Positions 58,594 through 64,000 of a stretch of DNA of 64,000 nt are shown one piece after another. Position 1 is the stretch's first letter. Each line of letters opens with the position of its first letter. The translations under genes and the position numbers were made by a program. The notes under the pieces were generated by a model, which made no database searches, was not told the DNA's origin, and saw only the letters and a program-made list of their open reading frames with translations. The stretch comes from Mucilaginibacter gracilis (lineage in GTDB: Bacteria; Bacteroidota; Bacteroidia; Sphingobacteriales; Sphingobacteriaceae), in NCBI RefSeq assembly GCF_003633615.1, contig NZ_RBKU01000001.1, forward strand, positions 3,596,001-3,660,000, written 5' to 3'.

Positions 58594-59019
58594 ATGGAAA
58601 ACGAAGATCAGATTGTTACTTTTAAGACTTATTACGACCCTATGTTGGCCCATATTGTGCGCACCCGCCTGGAAGATAATGGCATTGCTTGCTTTATAGC
58701 CGACGAGAATATGGGCACTATTTATCCAATTTATAACGCTGCAATAGGGGGTATAAAGCTTAAAGTTTTTGCCCGCGATTTGGAGAAATGCACGGCCATT
58801 GTAGCCGAAGATAACACACTTAGCATTGAAAATTTACCAGCCGACAGCGAGGTGATTTGCCCGCATTGTGGGTCGAACAACGTGCGGTATGGAGCCGCTA
58901 CGGGCGAAAATACAGGCTGGTTTGCCAACTTATTTTCGGCCATAAAGCTGGATTCGTACATTGATAATAACCAATGGCACTGCTTTAATTGCGGTAATGA
59001 TTTTGAAAAAGCGGTATAA
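58594..59019 (+). CDS. DUF2007 protein with C-terminal zinc ribbon
   Basis: A 141-residue protein. The N-terminal domain (DQIVTFKTYYDPMLAHIVRT, then RLEDNGIACFIADENMG) is DUF2007, a PII-like small ligand-binding fold described as putative signal-transducing. A zinc ribbon follows: ICPHCGSNNVRYG then HCFNCGNDFEKAV (two CxxC pairs). The combination suggests a regulatory or adaptor role; the ligand is unknown. Start at 58594, close to a TATATTTG box. Confidence 0.78.
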   Translation: MENEDQIVTFKTYYDPMLAHIVRTRLEDNGIACFIADENMGTIYPIYNAAIGGIKLKVFARDLEKCTAIVAEDNTLSIENLPADSEVICPHCGSNNVRYGAATGENTGWFANLFSAIKLDSYIDNNQWHCFNCGNDFEKAV

Positions 59020-59097
59020 ATTGAGGTAAATACCGGCCCACATTTAACAAATTTTTGGTACCCGAAAGGGCTAAATTGAAACTCAAATATTGCCATT

Positions 59098-59820
59098 TTG
59101 AAAGCTTGTATATTTAATTGGAGCGGCGGAAAAGATAGTGCATTGGCATTATACCACTGCTTGCAGGATAAAGATATTGACATCAAATACCTGGTGACAA
59201 CTGTTAACGATGCCGTAAATAGGGTATCGATGCATGGCGTTAGGGAAGAGTTATTGATACGCCAGGCACAAGCTATTGGTATACCATTATACCAGATAAG
59301 GCTGCCCGAAATACCCGGTATGAAGGAGTATGACGACACCATGCGTACCCACTTAAACCACTTTAAAAGCGAAGGAATAACCCATAGTATATTTGGTGAT
59401 ATTTTCCTGGAAGACCTCAAAACCTACCGCGATTTACGCCTTGCCGAGGTTGGTATAACGGGTGTTTATCCACTATGGAAACGTGATACCCGTGAGCTCA
59501 TCAATGAGTTTTTAAGCCTCGGATTTGGTACCGTGATAGCGTGTACACAGGCGAGTTTGTGCCACCTGGCGGGCCGCGAAATTAGCCACGAACTGATTAA
59601 TTTACTACCCCGCGAAGTAGATGTTTGCGGCGAAAATGGCGAGTTCCATACCTTTACTTTTAAGGGGCCAATATTTAAAAACCCCATAAATTATAAAACC
59701 GGCGAGCTTGTTTTTAAAGAATATATGGCCCCGAAAAGCAGCGATGATAGCTGTGTTTCTATAACTCAGGCGCCCCAAATTGCGGGGTTTTGGTACTGCG
59801 ATTTGCTGCCTGCCGACTAA
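59098..59820 (+). CDS. Dph6-related ATP pyrophosphatase (diphthine-ammonia ligase family)
   Basis: A 240-residue PP-loop enzyme. The P-loop is WSGGKDSALALYHCLQDKDI, followed by HGVREELLIRQAQAIGIPLY and SIFGDIFLEDLKTYRDLRLA, and FGTVIACTQASLCHLAGREI near the C-terminus. In eukaryotes and archaea this family amidates diphthine; bacteria lack diphthamide, so the substrate here is unknown. No ATG is available; TTG at 59098 opens the conserved N-terminus (KACIFNWSGGKDS). The gene precedes the ORF-poor block. Confidence 0.8.
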   Translation: MKACIFNWSGGKDSALALYHCLQDKDIDIKYLVTTVNDAVNRVSMHGVREELLIRQAQAIGIPLYQIRLPEIPGMKEYDDTMRTHLNHFKSEGITHSIFGDIFLEDLKTYRDLRLAEVGITGVYPLWKRDTRELINEFLSLGFGTVIACTQASLCHLAGREISHELINLLPREVDVCGENGEFHTFTFKGPIFKNPINYKTGELVFKEYMAPKSSDDSCVSITQAPQIAGFWYCDLLPAD

Positions 59821-61668
59821 GTTTTGCGCAAAAAAAAAGCTTTCCATTCAGTGTTTTTCTCGCTTTGATTTCGGTTGAATAGTATGGTTCATCTAACAAT
59901 AAGTAGGGTGAATCCGATGCTTTGATAGCCCAAATTAAGGCATCCTTTTGAGCGTGTTTCACTTGGGAAAAACTACTCGGAACAGGTTATAGATTGAAGG
60001 GAAAGAGGGTGTGTGGATAGCCCATTTTAATGCGATAATCGGTGTTGGATTTGAGGTGACACCAGCAATTTTAGGGTGGGATTTTTGCCATTGCGAAGTT
60101 TTGCTTTTGCGGTATAATACCCCTGTTTTTACAAGTTGTTGTCGCTTCGCTAAAGTCAAAAACGCGTAAAGCCGAGTGCGAATTTGCAGGTAGTTTTTGA
60201 TTTTTCGACGTGCAGCCAACCAGGTTTGGAGTTCCACTTTTAGTTTAATCAAGGGCAATGCGGAGAGAAATAGTTGCTGTGTTTACAACCCAAAAGCTAA
60301 AGTGTGGTGTTACTTTTCAACATCATGCAGCCTCGTATTCGAACAACATCTGCCCGGTTTTGCAAGTAAGCCTGCTAAATGTTATTTCTTTTTAAGAAAA
60401 ATTGATTAACCGAAAAACGCAAATAGCAACTCCGAAGTCATCGAAATACCCCCTATATCTTCCGCCGCTTTCCCCAAAATGAACTTGGTTAAAAGAGGAA
60501 AATTGCTGGTGTAGTACCCAACATTGGTAGTGTTTATTTTGATTTTATAAATATCTATTTGTCAAAATGGCAGATATTGCAACAATAGAAATACTGGTTA
60601 AGTGACTAACATAAGCGATGGAAATCGCCATTTTGAGCCGGTAAAACTGCGTTATTGACTACCAAAAATGATCACTTTTAAGCTTAAAATAGCAGACAAT
60701 AAGTAAACGCAATTGGGAAAATGTTAAAGCTTGTGGAGCTATTTGCTGGTATAATCACTTGCGCAAGTACGCATTTTAGGTAACAAAATTACAGACACGT
60801 TAGCAAATATAGAACGATGTTTTTACCGGAAAATATAGATTGGGTTTTGAAAGTTTTAACCGATAAATTATTATTTCCACAGCTATTGACGGCGGTGATC
60901 TCTCCAAAATTGCGTAGGTATTCTCTTTACTTTCCAAAGCAAATTTAGCCTGGGTGGGGTTGCCGACTTCTGCTTTTATTAGCTTTTATTTCCACCTGGT
61001 TATGTTGGTGAAATGCTAAGTATTTAATTGCTTTGGCAGCTTAAACTTTTGGATATTTTACCGCGAACTATTTACGCTTTTTGTCTTGAAATTGGTGTTG
61101 CCATTGTCGGCAATTGGAAACGAACAGAAGCCTAATTATCGAAAAATTCAACCCGTATTTTAAGTGTGTTTGGCGTAGTATTTTTAATGGTTTGCTTCAA
61201 TTAAGTTGGGATGTAAAGTAATGCCGTGTCCAAATTTAATTGGCATGGCAACACCACCTCATTTTGAAAATAGGAGGGCGAACGATCGGCTATCGCATTC
61301 TTATACCCCATGCGGTAGTCGAATTATCTGGCTTAATTTCTCTCAATTTTTTCCTGCCTATTCTTTCTTGTTTTTTGCAACAGACTCCAAAATGAACCAT
61401 GTTTAGGCAGAATGACACCGACTGATGTTAGGTACCTAAAAAACGCCTTTTATTGCCAATTTTTAGCTGTTTTGGCTTGCCAAATTAAATTTTGTATCGA
61501 TTATAAAATATTTATAATCAAAATTTTAAATTATATTAAGTAAAGTTAAACTTTATACTTGGTAGCGCATGGAAATAACACAAAATATTTGTGCCAAATT
61601 AAATTCTGTATGGGTTATTTATAGTGTTTTATTAATTGATATTGAGTTATTTATGAAGTTTATCTGTA
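59821..61668. other. ORF-poor block, possibly decayed or repeat-derived DNA
   Basis: No gene with convincing codon use lies in these 1848 bp. The longest open frames (59959-60258 minus, 61206-61406 plus) look random. Some minus-strand segments nevertheless translate coherently over 30-50 codons (59840-59962 reading KDALIWAIKASDSPYLLLDE; 60406-60561, separate entry), as expected of eroded genes or a dispersed repeat. AT content is similar to neighbouring intergenic DNA. No tRNA, rRNA, tmRNA or RNase P RNA signature is seen, though a species-specific RNA cannot be excluded. Confidence 0.5.
60406..60561 (-). pseudogene. Possible coding remnant in the ORF-poor block
   Basis: The minus strand has a 51-codon open stretch after a TGA that reads NVGYYTSNFPLLTKFILGKA, AEDIGGISMTSELLFAFFG and TAA. 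The composition resembles a real C-terminus, but there is no start codon and upstream frames are broken. It may be the tail of a decayed gene or part of a repeated element. Confidence 0.35.
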
Positions 61669-61917
61669 CTAAAAGTTATATCGGTAAAAAGTGTCTTTAA
61701 AATCGGTGCGCATGGTAACAAAACGTTCGCCAACGGCTTTTAAAAATGGTTCGTCCAGCAATTCAAAAACACTGTTAACGCCGTCGGTGAGGTCCATCTC
61801 GGGTATCTTGTAAATCTGTTCCAACGAGCCTTGCTCCAGTTTGATGATGAATTTGTTGTTCATCGCCATTATGGTAATTTTAAATTCGGGGTGTGGTAAT
61901 TCGGCAATTGTTCTCAT
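61669..61917 (-). CDS. Small conserved-type hypothetical protein
   Basis: An 82-residue hydrophilic protein starting MRTIAELPHPEFKITIMAMN, then NKFIIKLEQGSLEQIYKIPE, ending in FVTMRTDFKDTFYRYNF. Regular alternation of strands and helices without gaps and good codon use indicate a real gene. It lies 11 bp after the CrtA-like gene stop on the same strand and is probably co-transcribed. Family unknown to me. Confidence 0.65.
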   Translation of the reverse strand: MRTIAELPHPEFKITIMAMNNKFIIKLEQGSLEQIYKIPEMDLTDGVNSVFELLDEPFLKAVGERFVTMRTDFKDTFYRYNF

Positions 61918-61928
61918 GTTTCGGGGTG

Positions 61929-62666
61929 TTATTTTAAATAAGTTTTTATTGGGTTTTTGCCGTTAATGGTACCCCATGTTTCAAGGGGTTTAAAGCGAGC
62001 AAAAAGTTCTTCTTTATACCATTTTTCGGTACGCGTTTTTTTTATCACATCGGCGTGTTTTGGCGAGCGGTAGGCGTAGTTTTTTACAGCCTCAAAATTT
62101 TCCCAAATCGAAAAAGTTGCCTGGCGGTACAACGGTGCTTCGCCAATACCAACCGATGTAATATAGCCCGGCGAAGTGGTGAGCATTTCGGCAGCTTCGT
62201 CAACATGGCTCCAAAAATTTTTCAATCGGTTTAGGTTTATGGTAGCCCGGGTTAGTATGGCAATTGGTCCGGCGTAATCTTTAACATTGGGCTTGCCAAA
62301 AGGCTCCTTCCCATCCCAGGTGCCATGGCTTTGGAGGGGTTCGCAAAGCAGTGTCCAGCTTTCATAAGTGAGGAGTCGCCACCAACTCGCGATGAATGAT
62401 TTTTTGTAAAATTGGTCAAAGTCTGTTCGGTTGTTCCACACGGCTAAAAGCCCCCATTGTTGCCAATCGGGTTGTAAGTCAAAGCTGCCATTTTGGCCGC
62501 ATCCTAAAAGTTTCCAAAAATTGCAGCTGCGGGTTAACATCAGGGGTAGGCGATGCACCGCCATGGCCAGCAGGGCGAAAGGTATAAGTGCCTTGCGGTA
62601 GCGCACTATGGTTAGGCTAACTATCATGCAGGCTAAGTAAAAAATTAAAAAACTAAAGGGCTTCAA
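61929..62666 (-). CDS. Spheroidene monooxygenase (CrtA)-like protein
   Basis: A 245-residue protein with an N-terminal membrane segment (FSFLIFYLACMIVSLTIVRY). The rest resembles CrtA: LLAVWNNRTDFDQFYKKSFI, GPIAILTRATINLNRLKNFW, SPGYITSVGIGEAPLYRQAT, FSIWENFEAVKNYAYRSPKH and HADVIKKTRTEKWYKEELFA. True CrtA oxidises spheroidene in phototrophs; in Bacteroidota these are paralogues of unknown activity, probably haem-binding monooxygenase-like. No carotenoid gene is nearby, so the name should not be taken as function. Confidence 0.75.
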   Translation of the reverse strand: MKPFSFLIFYLACMIVSLTIVRYRKALIPFALLAMAVHRLPLMLTRSCNFWKLLGCGQNGSFDLQPDWQQWGLLAVWNNRTDFDQFYKKSFIASWWRLLTYESWTLLCEPLQSHGTWDGKEPFGKPNVKDYAGPIAILTRATINLNRLKNFWSHVDEAAEMLTTSPGYITSVGIGEAPLYRQATFSIWENFEAVKNYAYRSPKHADVIKKTRTEKWYKEELFARFKPLETWGTINGKNPIKTYLK

Positions 62667-62735
62667 TTAGTTTTCAAGGTTATTTTTAAATGTTAATAAG
62701 TTAAACAGAGTGCTCGTTCAACATTTTACTTGCCA

Positions 62736-62769
62736 TTGAATATGCCACCAAATTGATTTTGTATTTTTG
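62736..62769 (+). promoter_or_regulatory. Promoter of the fRMsr gene, leaderless layout
   Basis: TTG (62736-62738), 23 nt, then TATTTTTG (62762-62769), ending 5 bp before the ATG at 62775. As with rpoN and the GlmU-like gene, the transcript start would fall on or next to the start codon. Confidence 0.55.
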
Positions 62770-62774
62770 CTTTT

Positions 62775-63257
62775 ATGGCAGACGATTTATCCATACTTAC
62801 TTCCGCCGATAAGGCTGAACAATACCAATCACTCATTCCGCAAATTGAAGCTTTGCTTTACGGCGAGCCCGACCTTGTGGCAAACCTGGCCAACGTTTGC
62901 GCCGCACTAAAACAGCAGTTCAATTGGTTTTGGGTTGGCTTTTATTTGGTTAAAAATAATGAGCTGGTGCTCGGCCCGTTTCAGGGTCCGGTGGCCTGCA
63001 CGCGTATTGGTTTGGGCAAGGGTGTTTGCGGTGCGGCATGGCAGCAAGCCAAAACTTTGCTGGTGCCAAATGTTGATGCCTTTCCGGGGCATATCGCGTG
63101 CAGTTCTTTATCACAGTCGGAGGTGGTGGTGCCCTTGTTTAATGATGGCGAAGTTGCAGGTGTTTTGGATGTGGACAGCGAATACCTCAATCACTTTGAT
63201 GCTACCGATGTTGAGTACCTTGAGCAAATTGTAAAGCTTATTAATTTCCATGTCTAA
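62775..63257 (+). CDS. Free methionine (R)-sulfoxide reductase (GAF type)
   Basis: A 160-residue single GAF domain: FNWFWVGFYLVKNNELVLGP, FQGPVACTRIGLGKGVCGAA and WQQAKTLLVPNVDAFPGHIA, then CSSLSQSEVVVPLF. The three Cys (in ACTRI, GVCGA and IACSS) and the overall pattern match fRMsr/MsrC, which reduces free methionine (R)-sulfoxide using thioredoxin. It overlaps the hydrolase start by 8 bp. This is the usual length for the family. Confidence 0.88.
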   Translation: MADDLSILTSADKAEQYQSLIPQIEALLYGEPDLVANLANVCAALKQQFNWFWVGFYLVKNNELVLGPFQGPVACTRIGLGKGVCGAAWQQAKTLLVPNVDAFPGHIACSSLSQSEVVVPLFNDGEVAGVLDVDSEYLNHFDATDVEYLEQIVKLINFHV

Positions 63258-63900
63258 ACTGTTTCTTATCTCTGGTTTGGGGGCCGATGAGCGGCTCTTC
63301 AAAAACCTTAACCTTTCGGCTTACAACGTTGTGCCTGTTACCTGGATAGAGCCCGATAAAAACGACAGCCTAACCAGCTATGCAAGCAAGCTCATTAACC
63401 GGTTCGGGATAGAGCCACAGTCGAGTGTAATTGGTGTATCGTTAGGCGGGATGCTCACTGTAGAAATTGCAAAACAAGTGGAGTTAAAACATGCCATTAT
63501 TATATCAAGCATCAAGAGCGGAACCGAGGCTCCGTGGTACTTTAGTTTCTTTCGGCGAGTGCCGGTTTATAAATTAATTTCGGGTGGTTTTATCAAATCG
63601 TTAGGCCCCATCATACGCCCGCTATTTGGGCGGTTTGCCGGGAGCAAAGAGTCGCCGCTTTTTTATTCCATGCTGAAAAATAGCAACGCTAAGTTTTTAA
63701 GCTGGGCAACCGGCGCCACGCTACATTGGAATGGCCAACCCGCGCCTTGCAAAATAAATCACCTCATTGGCGATGCCGATTTAATTTTCAATCACAAGCT
63801 CATCAAGGATGCCATCGTAATTCCGAAGGGCGACCACATGATGGTTTTTACCCGCGCCGCCGAAATTAGTTTGATTGTCCAAAACATAGTCAACGAATGA
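63250..63900 (+). CDS. Alpha/beta hydrolase
   Basis: A 216-residue hydrolase. The nucleophile elbow is VIGVSLGGMLTVEIA (G-V-S-L-G), the oxyanion loop begins LISGLGADERLFKNL, and a catalytic His is likely in PKGDHMMVFTRA. It overlaps the fRMsr gene by 8 bp and the next gene by 4 bp, so the three form a coupled operon. The substrate is not predictable; members include esterases and lipases. Confidence 0.83.
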   Translation: MSKLFLISGLGADERLFKNLNLSAYNVVPVTWIEPDKNDSLTSYASKLINRFGIEPQSSVIGVSLGGMLTVEIAKQVELKHAIIISSIKSGTEAPWYFSFFRRVPVYKLISGGFIKSLGPIIRPLFGRFAGSKESPLFYSMLKNSNAKFLSWATGATLHWNGQPAPCKINHLIGDADLIFNHKLIKDAIVIPKGDHMMVFTRAAEISLIVQNIVNE

Positions 63901-64000
63901 AATTGCCGCTAAAATTTTATACCCACAACAATGTGGTTGGCATTGCCCGTAATTTACTGGGCAAATATTTGTTCACCAAAATTGACGGTGTAATTACCGG
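63897..64000 (+). CDS. 3-methyladenine DNA glycosylase, N-terminal part (cut by window edge)
   Basis: The visible 34 codons read MKLPLKFYTHNNVVGIARNL then LGKYLFTKIDGVIT, matching the N-terminus of the AAG/Mpg family (L-P-x-x-F-Y-x-x-x-V-x-x-I-A-R-x-L-L-G-K-x-L). The enzyme excises alkylated bases. The ATG at 63897 overlaps the hydrolase stop by 4 bp. The gene continues past the window. Confidence 0.85.
   Translation, partial: MKLPLKFYTHNNVVGIARNLLGKYLFTKIDGVIT

Noticed and set aside
58731..59420. 229-residue minus-strand ORF
   Set aside because: It is antisense to the DUF2007 zinc-ribbon and Dph6-like genes, both with diagnostic motifs; it would span the gap between them by chance.
59959..60258. 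99-residue minus-strand ORF
   Set aside because: Composition looks random, no domain or promoter is seen, and it lies in a block where all frames are repeatedly broken.
1..64000. tRNA, rRNA, tmRNA, riboswitch or CRISPR features
   Set aside because: Reading for T-loop sequences, RNase P and tmRNA cores, known riboswitch cores and spaced repeats gave no supportable hit; a covariance-model scan would be decisive.

Overview
The window looks like chromosomal DNA of a Bacteroidota bacterium of the Sphingobacteriaceae type (Pedobacter/Mucilaginibacter-like). The evidence is promoters of the TTG-N19-23-TAnnTTTG kind, no useful Shine-Dalgarno sites, DAHP synthase fused to chorismate mutase, head-GIN (DUF2807) proteins, a FISUMP protein, DUF6252 and DUF4337 families, and the low-GC, intergenic-repeat-rich layout. 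The assignment is inference from gene content; no rRNA or tRNA gene was seen.

Layout. 1-4.1 kb (minus): a shikimate/phenylalanine operon pheA - DAHP synthase/chorismate mutase - aroA - aroC (cut by the window edge). It is preceded by a leader peptide with eight aromatic codons in nine and by mutually exclusive hairpins, a complete transcription attenuator. 4.3-12.9 kb (plus): a GT39/83-type membrane glycosyltransferase, a thioesterase, small secreted proteins and lipoproteins, a PspA operon and an MFS transporter. 13.1-22.5 kb (plus): a ten-gene surface-sugar cluster of coupled gene pairs: a GT-B-like transferase + SpsF-type cytidylyltransferase, split transketolase, class III aminotransferase + SDR, KdsC-like phosphatase + NeuB-like synthase, fatty acid hydroxylase + SMR protein. 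I read it as a pathway to an unusual CMP-activated ulosonic acid. Every spacer between pairs holds a palindromic repeat.

22.5-31.4 kb: DUF4337, tsaB-yidD-rnpA-rpmH (minus), a ChaN-like protein, mscL, rpoN, an RtcB RNA-ligase operon with a long structured leader, and a PAS-LuxR regulator. 31.5-34.4 kb: a complete IS982-family element and three small secreted proteins, one with a phage tail-collar-like domain. 34.4-41.8 kb: a five-gene operon SWIM - DUF5691 - MoxR ATPase - DUF5682 - VWA, a poorly understood ATPase/metal-binding system. 41.8-45.7 kb: a flavodoxin-like oxidoreductase gene split by a 1588-bp IS1634/IS4-like element with a 5-bp target duplication, then FISUMP and SIMPL-like proteins.

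45.9-64 kb: iscS-iscU-iscA, methylmalonyl-CoA epimerase, rpmE, a GlmU-like protein, tpiA, prmA, mpl, a small XRE regulator, a GNAT-like protein, scpB, two head-GIN proteins, DUF2007 and Dph6-like proteins. A 1.85-kb block without a credible gene follows (59.8-61.7 kb), then a CrtA-like protein, free-methionine-sulfoxide reductase, an alpha/beta hydrolase, and the start of 3-methyladenine DNA glycosylase.

Two intergenic repeat classes run through the window: five roughly 95-bp palindromes built on a GTCATTGCGAGG / CCTCGCAATGAC core, and tracts of short reiterated words arranged as imperfect palindromes. One word tract sits in frame inside aroA and another encodes the start of the KdsC-like phosphatase.
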